Origin: Brachybacterium sp. SGAir0954
Lineage (GTDB): Bacteria; Actinomycetota; Actinomycetes; Actinomycetales; Dermabacteraceae
Reading direction: 5' to 3'
Assembly: GCF_005490785.1 (NCBI RefSeq)
Contig: NZ_CP027295.1
Coordinates: forward strand, 744,001 to 808,000
Length of the DNA stretch: 64,000 bases
The notes below the pieces were generated by a model that worked only from the letters and a program-made list of their open reading frames with translations, had not been told where the DNA came from and did not search any database. The position numbers and the translations under genes were made by a program. This document shows positions 43,975-52,748 of this stretch, piece after piece (the stretch's first letter is position 1; each line of letters opens with the position of its first letter).

Positions 43975-44988
43975 ATGACCACCGCCCTCAGCCGCCGCAC
44001 CCTCGGATCCGCCTCCGTCGCCGGAGCGCTCGGTCTGCTCCTCGCCGCCTGCAGCGGCGCCGACGCCGACACCGCCGCGGGCGCCTCCGACGCCGGCGCC
44101 GCTGGCTCCGTCGGTACTGTCGAGATCGAGGACAACAACGGCACCCAGACGATCGTCACGCCTCCCGCCTCCGTCGTCGCGACCGACAACCGCACCTTCG
44201 AGACCCTCGAGGCCTGGGGTGTCACCCTCACCGCCGCCGCCCGCGAGCTCATGCCCACGACCATCGGCTACAAGACCGACGAGTCGATCGTGGACCTCGG
44301 CAACCACCGCGAGCCCGACCTCGAGGCCGTGGTCGCCGCGCAACCCACCCTCATCATCAACGGACAGCGCTTCACCCAATTCCACGACGACCTCGCCCGC
44401 CTCGCGCCCGACGCGACCGTGCTCGAGCTCGACCCCCGCGACGACCAGCCCTTCGCCGACGAGCTCAAGCGCCAGGTCACCGCGCTCGGCACGATCTTCG
44501 GCAAGGAGACCGAGGCCGCGGACCTCGGCACCGGCCTCGACGCCGCCATGGACCGCGTGAAGGCCGCCTACGACGGCTCCTCCACCGTCATGGCCGTGAA
44601 CGTCTCCGGCGGCGAGATCGGCTTCATCGCCCCCGGCGCCGGCCGCACCCTCGGCTGGACCTTCGAGGCCCTAGGCCTGGTCCCCGCGCTCGAGGTCGAG
44701 GGCGCGAGCGACGACCACCAGGGCGACGACATCTCCGTCGAGGCGATCGCCTCCGCGAACCCCGCCTGGATCCTCGTCATGGACCGCGACGCCGCCGTGA
44801 GCGCCGACGACCCCTCCTACGAGCCCGCCGCGCAGGTCCTCGAGGCCTCCGAGGCGCTCGCCGGCGTCACCGCCGTCACCGAGGGCAACATCCTCTACAT
44901 GCCGGAGGACACCTACACCAACGAGGGCATCCAGACCTACACCGAGTTCTTCGAGAGCTTCGCCGACGCCCTCGAGAAGAAGGCCTGA
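43975..44988 (+). CDS. Siderophore-binding lipoprotein of ABC importer
   Basis: 337 residues. Signal LSRRTLGSASVAGALGLLLAAC ends in a lipobox with Cys26. The class III (FepB/FecB/CeuE-like) binding-protein fold shows as VEIEDNNGTQTIVTPPASVVATDNRTFETLEAWGV, DLEAVVAAQPTLIINGQRF and NPAWILVMDRD with a long backbone helix. It captures a ferric siderophore outside the cell and hands it to the two permeases downstream. A DtxR-like box precedes it. Confidence 0.92.
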   Translation: MTTALSRRTLGSASVAGALGLLLAACSGADADTAAGASDAGAAGSVGTVEIEDNNGTQTIVTPPASVVATDNRTFETLEAWGVTLTAAARELMPTTIGYKTDESIVDLGNHREPDLEAVVAAQPTLIINGQRFTQFHDDLARLAPDATVLELDPRDDQPFADELKRQVTALGTIFGKETEAADLGTGLDAAMDRVKAAYDGSSTVMAVNVSGGEIGFIAPGAGRTLGWTFEALGLVPALEVEGASDDHQGDDISVEAIASANPAWILVMDRDAAVSADDPSYEPAAQVLEASEALAGVTAVTEGNILYMPEDTYTNEGIQTYTEFFESFADALEKKA

Positions 44989-45011
44989 GCCCCCGGGCAG
45001 GAACCACCCGC

Positions 45012-46019
45012 ATGACCTCCCGCGCCACCACCGCGCGACCCGCGACCGCGCCGGCACCCCGCCGGCGCGGTCGCGAGCGCCTCCTCGACGCGAAGCTGCT
45101 GATCGGCCTCGCCGTCGTCGGCGCCCTGCTCGTCGCCTCACTGTTCACCGGCGTCTACGACCTCGGCGCCGAGGACGGCGCACAGATGTTCGCCATCACC
45201 CGCGTGCCCCGCACGATCGCGCTCGTCCTCGCCGGCGCCGCCATGGCCATGTCCGGCCTGGTCATGCAGCTGCTCACGCAGAACCGCTTCGTCGAGCCCT
45301 CGACCACCGGCACCACCGAGTGGGCGGGACTCGGCCTCATCGCCGTCATGATCCTCGCCCCGCAGTCCTCGCTGCTCACGCGGATGAGCGTCGCCGTCGT
45401 CTTCGCCTTCATCGGCACGATGGTCTTCTTCGCCGTGCTGCAGCGGGTCACCCTGCGCAGCTCCCTCATCGTCCCGATCATCGGGCTCATGCTCGGCGCG
45501 GTCGTCAGCTCCGTCTCGACCTTCGTGGCGCTCCAGTTCGACGCCCTGCAGATCCTCGGCGTCTGGTTCGCCGGCTCCTTCACCTCGGTGCTGCGCGGCC
45601 AGTACGAGGTGCTGTGGGTCGTCGCCCTCGTCGCGGTCGCGGTGTTCGTCCTCGCGGACCGCCTCACCGTCGCGGGGCTCGGCGAGGACGTCGCGACGAG
45701 CGTCGGCGTGAGCTACCGGCGGATGGTCCTCGCGGGCACCGCCCTCGTCGCCGTCGCGACCGGCGTGGTCACCGTGGTGGTCGGCAACCTGCCATTCCTC
45801 GGGCTCGTGGTCCCCAACATCGTCTCGATGCTGCGCGGCGACGACCTGCGCTCGAACCTGCCGTGGGTGTGCCTGCTCGGCATCGGCGTGGTCACCCTGT
45901 GCGACCTCGTGGGCCGGATCGTCATCATGCCCTTCGAGGTGCCCGTGTCCCTCATCCTCGGCGTCGTCGGCGCCGCGGTGTTCATCGCCCTCCTCCTGCG
46001 GCAGCGCCGACGTGGCTGA
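45012..46019 (+). CDS. FecCD-family siderophore ABC permease 1
   Basis: 335 residues and about nine to ten membrane helices. BtuC/FecCD signatures are RVPRTIALVLAGAAMAMSGLVMQLLTQNRFVEPSTTGTTEWAGLG and GNLPFLGLVVPNIVSMLRGDDLRSNLPWVCLLG. It forms the translocation path as a heterodimer with the next gene product. It starts 23 bp after the binding-protein stop; its own stop overlaps the next GTG by 8 bp. Confidence 0.93.
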   Translation: MTSRATTARPATAPAPRRRGRERLLDAKLLIGLAVVGALLVASLFTGVYDLGAEDGAQMFAITRVPRTIALVLAGAAMAMSGLVMQLLTQNRFVEPSTTGTTEWAGLGLIAVMILAPQSSLLTRMSVAVVFAFIGTMVFFAVLQRVTLRSSLIVPIIGLMLGAVVSSVSTFVALQFDALQILGVWFAGSFTSVLRGQYEVLWVVALVAVAVFVLADRLTVAGLGEDVATSVGVSYRRMVLAGTALVAVATGVVTVVVGNLPFLGLVVPNIVSMLRGDDLRSNLPWVCLLGIGVVTLCDLVGRIVIMPFEVPVSLILGVVGAAVFIALLLRQRRRG

Positions 46020-47109
46020 GCGCGTGACCGCCCCGATCGCCGGGACCGCCGTCGCTGCCGTTGGTCCCGACGGCCCGGCCCCCGACGTCCCCGTCGCCAC
46101 CGCCGCGCGCAGCGGCTCCGGCGCCTTCGCGGACGCCCGCTCCCGCCGCCGCTACCTGATCGTGCTCATCGCCCTCCTGCTCGTCGCCGGCGGCTGCGCC
46201 TACGCCCTGCTCGCCGTCGGCAACCCGATGCCGCCGGGCAGCGAGGGCTTCCGGCTCATCGCGCAGATGCGCGCGACCTCCGTGACCACGATGCTGATCG
46301 CGGCGTTCTGCCAGGCCACCGCCACGATCGCCTTCCAGACCGTGACCGCGAACCGCATCATCACGCCGTCCTTGCTGGGCTTCGAGTCGCTCTACACGGC
46401 CATCCAGACCACCGCCGTCTACGTGCTCGGTGTGGCCGGCGTCGTCGCGATCCAGGGCACCGGGCAGTTCCTGCTCCAGGTCGCCGCGATGGTGGGACTG
46501 TCGATGCTGCTCTACGGCTGGCTGCTGCGAGGACGCTACGCGGACATGCAGGTCATGCTGCTGATCGGCATCATCCTCGGCGGCGGGCTCGGCTCGATCT
46601 CCTCCTTCATGCAGCGCCTGCTCACCCCGAGCGAGTTCGACGTGCTCTCCGCGCGGCTCTTCGGCTCCGTCTCCAACGCACGCGTCGAGTACCTGCCCTG
46701 GGCGATCGGCCTCGCCGGCATCGCGGGCGCCAGCATCTGGCTGAGCGCGCGGAAGCTCGACGTCCTCGCGCTCGGCCGGGACGTGTGCCTGAACGTGGGC
46801 GTCGACCACCGCCGGCAGACGCTCCTGGTCCTCGTGCTGGTCTCCGTGCTCATGGCGACCTCGACCGCGCTCGTGGGGCCGATGACCTTCTTCGGCTTCC
46901 TCGTCGCGACCCTCACCTACCAGCTCGCGGGCACGCACGCGCACCGCCTGCTGCTGCCGCTCGGCGTGCTGCTCGGCTTCGTCGTGCTCGCCGGCGCCTA
47001 CCTCGTCATGGACCACGTCTTCTACGCCGGCGGCGTGGTCTCCGTCATCATCGAGCTCGTCGGCGGCACGGTCTTCCTGGTCGTGCTGCTGCGGAAGGGT
47101 CGTCTGTGA
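46012..47109 (+). CDS. FecCD-family siderophore ABC permease 2
   Basis: 365 residues from GTG at 46012. A hydrophilic Ala/Pro-rich N-terminus of about 45 residues precedes helices of the FecCD fold (RATSVTTMLIAAFCQATATIAFQTVTANRIITPSLLGFESLYTAIQ and VGPMTFFGFLVATLTYQLAGTHAHRLLLPLGVLLG). The variant motif ANRIITPSLLGFESLY, without the usual GNPLADP, is that of the VctG/CeuC-type catechol siderophore permeases. GTG at 46024 is an alternative start. Confidence 0.92.
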   Translation: MAERVTAPIAGTAVAAVGPDGPAPDVPVATAARSGSGAFADARSRRRYLIVLIALLLVAGGCAYALLAVGNPMPPGSEGFRLIAQMRATSVTTMLIAAFCQATATIAFQTVTANRIITPSLLGFESLYTAIQTTAVYVLGVAGVVAIQGTGQFLLQVAAMVGLSMLLYGWLLRGRYADMQVMLLIGIILGGGLGSISSFMQRLLTPSEFDVLSARLFGSVSNARVEYLPWAIGLAGIAGASIWLSARKLDVLALGRDVCLNVGVDHRRQTLLVLVLVSVLMATSTALVGPMTFFGFLVATLTYQLAGTHAHRLLLPLGVLLGFVVLAGAYLVMDHVFYAGGVVSVIIELVGGTVFLVVLLRKGRL

Positions 47110-47870
47110 TCGCCATCGACACGGTGCGCAAGCGCTACCGCTCCGCCGACGGGACCGTCGAGATCGGGCCCGTGACCCTCGAGATCCCCGCCGGCGGCGT
47201 CACCGCCCTCGTGGGCCCGAACGGCGCGGGCAAGTCCACCCTGCTCACGATGGTGGGACGGCTGCTCGGGATCGACGAGGGCGCGATCGAGGTCGCCGGG
47301 TACGACGTCTCCCGCACCGCCTCGAAGGACCTCGCGAAGGTCCTCTCCGTGCTGCGCCAGGAGAACCACTTCATCACCCGGCTCACGGTGCGCCAGCTCG
47401 TGGGCTTCGGCCGCTTCCCGCACTCGCAGGGACGCCTCACCGCGGCCGACGAGCAGAAGATCAGCGAGGCCATCGACTTCCTGGGCCTGCAGGAGCTCGA
47501 GTCCCGCTACCTCGACCAGCTCTCCGGCGGGCAGCGCCAGCGCGCCTATGTCGCCATGGTCCTCGCCCAGGACACGGAGTACGTGCTGCTGGACGAGCCG
47601 CTGAACAACCTCGACATGCGCCACAGCGTGCAGATGATGCGGCGCCTGCACGCGGCGGCGCACGAGCTGGGCCGCACGATCGTCGTCGTGCTCCACGACG
47701 TGAACTTCGCGGCCCGCTACGCGGATCGCATCATCGCGATGAAGGACGGCCGGGTCGTCGAGTCCGGGCCGGTCGCCGAGATCATGGACGGGGCGCTACT
47801 CAGCCGCGTCTTCGACACGGACGTGCAGGTGATCGACGGGCCCGACGGCCCCCTCGCCGTGTACTACTAG
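47106..47870 (+). CDS. Siderophore ABC transporter ATPase
   Basis: 254 residues from GTG at 47106, overlapping the permease stop (GTGA). Walker A GPNGAGKST at 37-45, Q-loop LRQENHF, signature LSGGQ at 139-143, Walker B VLLDEP with Asp163/Glu164 and H-loop VVLHDVN are all intact. It powers the two permeases. The final residues PLAVYY end at TAG, directly before the low-G+C island. Confidence 0.95.
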   Translation: MIAIDTVRKRYRSADGTVEIGPVTLEIPAGGVTALVGPNGAGKSTLLTMVGRLLGIDEGAIEVAGYDVSRTASKDLAKVLSVLRQENHFITRLTVRQLVGFGRFPHSQGRLTAADEQKISEAIDFLGLQELESRYLDQLSGGQRQRAYVAMVLAQDTEYVLLDEPLNNLDMRHSVQMMRRLHAAAHELGRTIVVVLHDVNFAARYADRIIAMKDGRVVESGPVAEIMDGALLSRVFDTDVQVIDGPDGPLAVYY

Positions 47871-47945
47871 TACCGAGTCGATGCCCCAGGCGAACTGCGT
47901 CTAGAGTTACTTCCGCTCGATTGGGTATGCTTGGGATCTCAGTTG

Positions 47946-47974
47946 TTGACAACACCGAGAGACGGTTCATTAAC
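47946..47974 (+). promoter_or_regulatory. Promoter candidate of the ATPase/PIN island
   Basis: TTGACA at 47946-47951 is a perfect -35 hexamer; CATTAA/ATTAAC follows after 16-17 bp. GTTGT-TG-ACAAC, an inverted repeat, overlaps the -35 and could be an operator. The look of this promoter differs from the GC-rich host style. Confidence 0.5.
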
Positions 47975-48030
47975 GGTCGCCTCATTTGTGTTCTGTGATC
48001 GATCTTTATATTGACATCCGGGGGTGCATC

Positions 48031-49401
48031 TTGGAGGAAGTTCGTCTCGAGTGGACTGGATTCCGAGGGTTCAAGAAGCGCACGAAGTTTAGCCTGTCCG
48101 GTATAACAATACTTATCGGGCGAAACAATGTTGGCAAGTCTTCCACTTATGCGCCGCTCCTTCTGCTCAAGCAAACTCTTGGCGCAAAGGATCCACAGAC
48201 GGCCCTGCTTGGTCGAGGTCCCCTTGTCGATCTGGGGCCGTTCTCCGACTATGTAACCGACCACAATCCCGATGGGATTATCGATTTCAAGATTTCCATG
48301 GATGCGCCGCTCCCGTACCCGAGGCGCCGGCCATCACAGCCACTCAGTATCGAGAATTGCTTTGCGGCAGACGATTCCGGAAATCCATATCTGCGGCGCC
48401 AGCGACTTTTTGCCCCAAACGGAGACGTCTTGGTCTCCAGGAGCAGAAAGGGTGCCGCATCTCCTTTTAATGTGACGTCCACATTGCTGCCTAGTCAAGC
48501 CGCCGCCGGGCGACCTTATAGGGAGATTACGGCGGTTCGAAAGTCGTTGCGCGAAGAGCAGCCAGAGAACTTCTTATTCTCTGGCCACGGCGGACTGATG
48601 CTTCCGCGGAGTGTCCGGGAAAATGAAGCTCGCTGGGCGGCGGTTCGCGAATGGTATAACGCGGCGTACCGGCTGTATGAAACTCAAACAGACGCTAACT
48701 TCGCCCTTAGTGTTTTCTTACACGGAATCTCCTACCTTGGGCCACTCCGGTCACTTCCTTTGCGTACATATAGAATGAGTGCGGAGCCACCCTCGGAAGT
48801 AGGGGTAGCGGGAGAGAGTGCGCCGGAGCTTCTTTTTAGGGAGCGCGGCCTTGAAAGTAAGGACGAGGTTGATAGCTGGCTTAACCGCCTGGGATACGGT
48901 CGGCTAGAGTTCGAGGCGATCGGCAGCGAATACTTTCAGGCGAAGTTGCATACGCCGTCCGGACTGAAAGTAAACTTGGCCGACACGGGCGTCGGACTGT
49001 CTCAGGTCATTCCGTTGCTTACGCAGGGCGTCGTCGCTCCGGCGGGAGCAACTATCATTTCCCAGCAGCCAGAAATTCATCTTAACCCCGCACAGCAGTC
49101 AATTCTTGCGGATTTTCTGATCAATAGATCCAAGTCGGGTGTACGAACTGTCGTTGAAACCCATAGCGAACACTTGTTGATGAGAGTCCGTAGGCGTATT
49201 GCCGAAGGTGAGCTTTCGGCGGAGGATGTCAACGTCTACTTCGTGGAGTCCAAGGATGGGCAGACTAGCCTTCGAAAAATTGTCGTAGGGGAATATGGCG
49301 AAGTCGATCGAAATGAGTGGCCAAATGGCTTCTTCGAGGATCAACTCCAGGAGGCGTTCTCTCTCGCCGCCGCCCAGGCGATTAAGGGGGGTATGCAATG
49401 A
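48031..49401 (+). CDS. OLD/RecF-like AAA family ATPase of a two-gene island (candidate defence system)
   Basis: 456 residues from TTG at 48031 (GGGGGTG 4 nt upstream; TTG 47986 and GTG 47995 are alternatives). Opens EEVRLEWTGFRGFKKRTKFSL with Walker A GRNNVGKSS at 30-38. The ABC-type signature is NLADTGVGLSQVIPLL at 315-330, Walker B ATIISQQPEIHLNPAQQ at 340-356 with Glu348, and the switch VETHSEHLLMRVRRRIAEGEL from 375. This is the DUF3696-like branch of SMC/OLD ATPases seen in phage-defence loci (PARIS, Septu, Gabija relatives). G+C about half, codons A/T-ending, unlike the flanks: recent transfer. Its stop overlaps the nuclease ATG. Confidence 0.85.
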   Translation: MEEVRLEWTGFRGFKKRTKFSLSGITILIGRNNVGKSSTYAPLLLLKQTLGAKDPQTALLGRGPLVDLGPFSDYVTDHNPDGIIDFKISMDAPLPYPRRRPSQPLSIENCFAADDSGNPYLRRQRLFAPNGDVLVSRSRKGAASPFNVTSTLLPSQAAAGRPYREITAVRKSLREEQPENFLFSGHGGLMLPRSVRENEARWAAVREWYNAAYRLYETQTDANFALSVFLHGISYLGPLRSLPLRTYRMSAEPPSEVGVAGESAPELLFRERGLESKDEVDSWLNRLGYGRLEFEAIGSEYFQAKLHTPSGLKVNLADTGVGLSQVIPLLTQGVVAPAGATIISQQPEIHLNPAQQSILADFLINRSKSGVRTVVETHSEHLLMRVRRRIAEGELSAEDVNVYFVESKDGQTSLRKIVVGEYGEVDRNEWPNGFFEDQLQEAFSLAAAQAIKGGMQ

Positions 49402-49886
49402 GAATCGCGGAGCGCTGCAAGCGTGACATTGTCATTGATACTAATGTGTTGAGTCATGCTGACAATCCAGCCTCTCCTCTTCAAGCTAACGCTAGCGAAC
49501 TGTTGGGCTGGATGCGGGATTCGGCGGTGAAGTGGGTGCTTGATGATAATGGGAAGAGTCAACCCGACCCGCATACCAGTCTTCTATTTGCGGAGTATCG
49601 CGAAACGCTCCCGCCAGGGGGCGTCGGCCTCCAGTTGCTGATCTTCTGCCTTGCTAATGGGAGGGTGGTATTTGCGAACCGTCCCGACGATGCGCTCCGA
49701 AAGGAAATTCGGAAGCTGATTCCCAAGAACCGCAAGGATCAAGTTGTCTTAGGGGCGGCGGCTGGATCAAGGGACAGGCTACTCGCATCGAATGATTATG
49801 CAGACTTTACGAGTGTGGTCCGTAAGGTGCTGCACAAGAAGCATTCGATAGACGTTGTTGCGGTCGATGAACTGGACTGTGCGTAG
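49398..49886 (+). CDS. PIN-like domain nuclease, partner of the island ATPase
   Basis: 162 residues from ATG at 49398 (ATGA overlap with the ATPase gene; AAGGGGGG upstream). The first strand DIVIDTNVLSHAD carries Asp14; further candidate metal ligands are Glu66, Asp114 (NRKDQVVLGAAAGS) and Asp133/Asp136 (LLASNDYADF), the order D...E...D...D of PIN ribonucleases. No antitoxin-like gene follows, so its activity is probably held by or triggered through the ATPase. RNA cleavage in an abortive defence is the likeliest role (inference). Base composition matches the ATPase gene. Confidence 0.8.
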   Translation: MRIAERCKRDIVIDTNVLSHADNPASPLQANASELLGWMRDSAVKWVLDDNGKSQPDPHTSLLFAEYRETLPPGGVGLQLLIFCLANGRVVFANRPDDALRKEIRKLIPKNRKDQVVLGAAAGSRDRLLASNDYADFTSVVRKVLHKKHSIDVVAVDELDCA

Positions 49887-49908
49887 TCCCACCCTTGTCT
49901 TTGAGTTA

Positions 49909-49923
49909 AAAGGTTCGCTTTGA
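49909..49923 (+). terminator. Short hairpin after the island genes
   Basis: GGTTC-GCTTT-GAACC (5-bp arms) after TTAAAA, 22 bp past the nuclease stop. It is weak and may end transcription for the island or the convergent gene. Confidence 0.35.
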
Positions 49924-49939
49924 ACCGCGCGGAGGTTGA

Positions 49940-50773
49940 CTACTTGGTGGCGGGGTCTGTTCCGCCGCGGCCGGCCTCGCCGCGGTCCAGGCCGTCGATC
50001 GCGGCGATCTCCTCGGCGGTGAGCCGGAGCTCCGCCGCGGCGAGGTTCTCCACGATGCGCTCCGGGGTGACGGACTTGGGTAGCGCGACGATGCCGTGCG
50101 CGAGGTGCCAGGCGAGCACGACCTGCGCGGGGGTGGCGCCATGGGCGGCGGCCGCCTCCGTGATCACCGGGTTCTCGAGCAGGTCGGACTTGCCCTGGCC
50201 CAGCGGGCCCCAGGACTCGGTGACGATGCCGTGGCGGGCGTGCGCCTCGCGCAGCTCGGCCTGCGGGAAGTAGGGGTGCAGCTCGATCTGGTGCACGGCG
50301 GGGACCTCGCCGGTCGCCTCGATGATCTCCTCGAGCTGGGGGAGCGGGAAGTTCGAGACGCCGATCGAGCGGACCAGGCCGCGCTCGCGCAGCTCGATGA
50401 GCGTCCGCCACGCCTCGAGGTACTTGCCCTGCGAGGGGGCTGCCCAGTGGATGAGGTAGAGGTCGACCTGCTCGATGCCGAGGCGCTCGAGGGAGGCCTC
50501 GGCGGCGGCGATCGCGTCGTCGTGGGCGTGGGCGTCGTCCCAGAGCTTGGTGGTGACGAAGACGTCGTCGCGGTCCAGACCGGAGTCGCGCAGGGCCTGG
50601 CCCACGCCGTCCTCGTTGCCGTAGATCCTCGCGGTGTCGACGTGGCGGTAGCCGGCGCGCAGGGCCTGGCCGGTGACGTCGGCGGTGACCTCGGCGTCCA
50701 CCTTGAAGACGCCGTAGCCGAGCTGGGGGATGGAGCGGCCGTCGTTGAGCGGGACGGAGGGCACGGTGGGCAT
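49940..50773 (-). CDS. Aldo/keto reductase (AKR5-like, 2,5-diketogluconate reductase type)
   Basis: 277 residues. The full catalytic tetrad is visible: Asp46 (YRHVDTARIYGNE), Tyr51, Lys76 (FVTTKLWDD) and His109 (DLYLIHWAAP). The NADPH-binding end includes ALPKSVTPERIVENL. It reduces aldehydes/ketones with NADPH in the cytoplasm; exact substrate unknown. It is convergent with the foreign island, whose right border lies at about its stop codon. Confidence 0.92.
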   Translation of the reverse strand: MPTVPSVPLNDGRSIPQLGYGVFKVDAEVTADVTGQALRAGYRHVDTARIYGNEDGVGQALRDSGLDRDDVFVTTKLWDDAHAHDDAIAAAEASLERLGIEQVDLYLIHWAAPSQGKYLEAWRTLIELRERGLVRSIGVSNFPLPQLEEIIEATGEVPAVHQIELHPYFPQAELREAHARHGIVTESWGPLGQGKSDLLENPVITEAAAAHGATPAQVVLAWHLAHGIVALPKSVTPERIVENLAAAELRLTAEEIAAIDGLDRGEAGRGGTDPATK

Positions 50774-50890
50774 CGGAGCGCCTTTCCTCAGGAACAGGGG
50801 GATCGTCGCCGAGCGTACGCGCGGGGTGCCGGGCGGGATCAACCCTTCGGACGATAGCAGGAGCTGACGCGGCGTCATAACGTGGGGGTC

Positions 50891-52687
50891 ATGAGAACGA
50901 ACCGCCCCGCCCCCGGGGCGACCGCGCAGGCCGCCCCCGATCCCACCGCCCGAGCGGTGCCCGCGCCCGCCGCACCCGTCGACCCCGCGCGCCCGGCTCC
51001 GCCCGTCGGCCCCGACCCCGCCGTCGCGCCCGACCCCGCCGCGGACCCCCGCCGCTGGAAGGCGCTCGGCGTGCTCGCCGCAGGCCTCGCGCTCATCGTC
51101 ATCGACGGCTCGATCGTCGCCGTCGCCCTCCCGGACATCGTCCGCGACCTGGGCCTGGACCTCACCGACGCCCAATGGGTGTCCACGAGCTACGCCGCGG
51201 TGCTCTCCGCGCTGCTGCTCGTCGTCGGCCGGCTCGGCGACCGGATCGGACGGCGCCGGCTCTTCCTCGTCGGCACCGCCATGTTCGTCATCGGCTCCGT
51301 GCTCGCCGCGCTCGCGGGCGGCGCCGGATCGCTCATCGGTGCGCGCCTCGTGCAGGGCGTGGGCGGCGCGCTCATCCTCCCCTCGACCCTCTCCACCGTG
51401 AACGCGACCTTCCGCGGGAAGGAGCGCGCGGCCGCCTTCGGCGTCTGGGGCGCGGTCATGGCCGGCGCCGCGGCCCTCGGCCCGCTCCTCGGCGGCTGGC
51501 TCACGAGCTCCTTCTCCTGGCCGTGGATCTTCGCGGTCAACGTGCCGATCGGCGCCCTCGTCATCGCCGGCACCCTCGCCTGGGTCCCCGAGACCCGGCA
51601 GGAAGCGGCCGACGGCCGCGCGGGGACCACGGGTGCGGCAGGCGCGGTAGGCGCGGCCGGCGCGGCGGGTGCGGCAGGCGCCGCCGCACCGGCACGGCTC
51701 CGGGCGCAGCGGCTCGACCTGCCGGGCGCTCTGCTCAGCGCGGCCGGCCTCGCCGCCCTCGTCATCGGCATCATCGAGGGGACGACGATGGGCTGGTGGA
51801 CCGCGCAGGCCCCGCTCGCGATCGGGCCGCTGAGCCTCACCGGCCCCGCCGGCCTCTCCCTCACCCCCGGGCTGATCCTCGCCGGCCTCGCGCTGCTCGG
51901 CGCCTTCGCGCTCGTCGAGGCCCGCCGCGCCGCCGCCGGCAACGGGGTGCTGCTCGACCTCACCCTCTTCCGCCTGCCCGGCTTCGCCTGGGGCAACGTG
52001 ACCGCCGCAGCCGTCGCCGTGGGGGAGTTCGGCCTGCTGTTCGTGCTGCCCCTCTACCTCGTGGACGTCGAGGGCCTCGGCCTGCTCGCCTCCGGCCTGG
52101 TGCTCGCGGCCATGGCGCTCGGTGCTTTCGCCTCCGGCACCGCCGCCCGGCACCTCGCCGCGCGGATCGGCGCCCCCGCGACCGTGATCGTGGGGCTCGC
52201 GGCGGAGCTGCTCGGCGTGAGCGTCCTCGCGGGGGTGCTCCGGCCGGGCGTCCCGATCGCCCTGCTGGTCGTCGTGCTCGTGGTCTACGGCCTGGGCCTG
52301 GGCCTCGCCTCCGCGCAGCTCACCTCGACCGTTCTCGCCCCGGTGCCGGTCGCGCAGTCCGGGCAGGGCTCGGCCACGCAGTCGACCGTGCGGCAGCTGG
52401 GCACGGCGCTCGGCACCGCGATCTCCGGCGCGCTGCTGGGCGCGGGCCTCGCCTCCGGGGCGAGCGGCCTGACGGGCGAGGCGGCCCGCTACGGACAGGC
52501 GCTCACCGACACCGCCGGCTCCGTGCTCCCCGCCCTGGACGGCACCGCGAGCAGCGCCGCGATCGCCCAGCTCGACCTCGTCTTCACCGACGGCTCGCGC
52601 CTCGCCCTCGCCGGTGCCGCGCTCTTCCTGCTGCTGGGCCTGCTCGGCGCGGTCCAGGTCGCCCGCGCCGCCCGCCGCCCCGCCTGA
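50891..52687 (+). CDS. DHA2 family MFS drug-type exporter (EmrB/QacA-like)
   Basis: 598 residues and fourteen helices. Motif A LLLVVGRLGDRIGRRRLFLVGT, the DHA2 feature DGSIVAVALPDIVRDLGLDLTDAQWVSTSYAAV and motif C GVWGAVMAGAAALGPLLGGWL are present. A low-complexity Ala/Gly loop (GTTGAAGAVGAAGAAGAAGA) sits between helices 6 and 7, and the N-terminus is Ala/Pro-rich. It exports hydrophobic or cationic compounds with proton exchange. No regulator gene adjoins it. ATG at 50891 has no clear ribosome site. Confidence 0.88.
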   Translation: MRTNRPAPGATAQAAPDPTARAVPAPAAPVDPARPAPPVGPDPAVAPDPAADPRRWKALGVLAAGLALIVIDGSIVAVALPDIVRDLGLDLTDAQWVSTSYAAVLSALLLVVGRLGDRIGRRRLFLVGTAMFVIGSVLAALAGGAGSLIGARLVQGVGGALILPSTLSTVNATFRGKERAAAFGVWGAVMAGAAALGPLLGGWLTSSFSWPWIFAVNVPIGALVIAGTLAWVPETRQEAADGRAGTTGAAGAVGAAGAAGAAGAAAPARLRAQRLDLPGALLSAAGLAALVIGIIEGTTMGWWTAQAPLAIGPLSLTGPAGLSLTPGLILAGLALLGAFALVEARRAAAGNGVLLDLTLFRLPGFAWGNVTAAAVAVGEFGLLFVLPLYLVDVEGLGLLASGLVLAAMALGAFASGTAARHLAARIGAPATVIVGLAAELLGVSVLAGVLRPGVPIALLVVVLVVYGLGLGLASAQLTSTVLAPVPVAQSGQGSATQSTVRQLGTALGTAISGALLGAGLASGASGLTGEAARYGQALTDTAGSVLPALDGTASSAAIAQLDLVFTDGSRLALAGAALFLLLGLLGAVQVARAARRPA

Positions 52688-52748
52688 GCCGTCGCCGCTT
52701 CCCGCCCACCGCCCCGTCCGCCGCTCCGCCCCCCGGCTCCTCGCGGGT

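Noticed and set aside
47871..49945. Prophage or integrative element containing the ATPase/PIN genes
   Set aside because: No integrase, transposase, structural gene or tRNA target is seen and the borders share only 6 bp (ACTACT).
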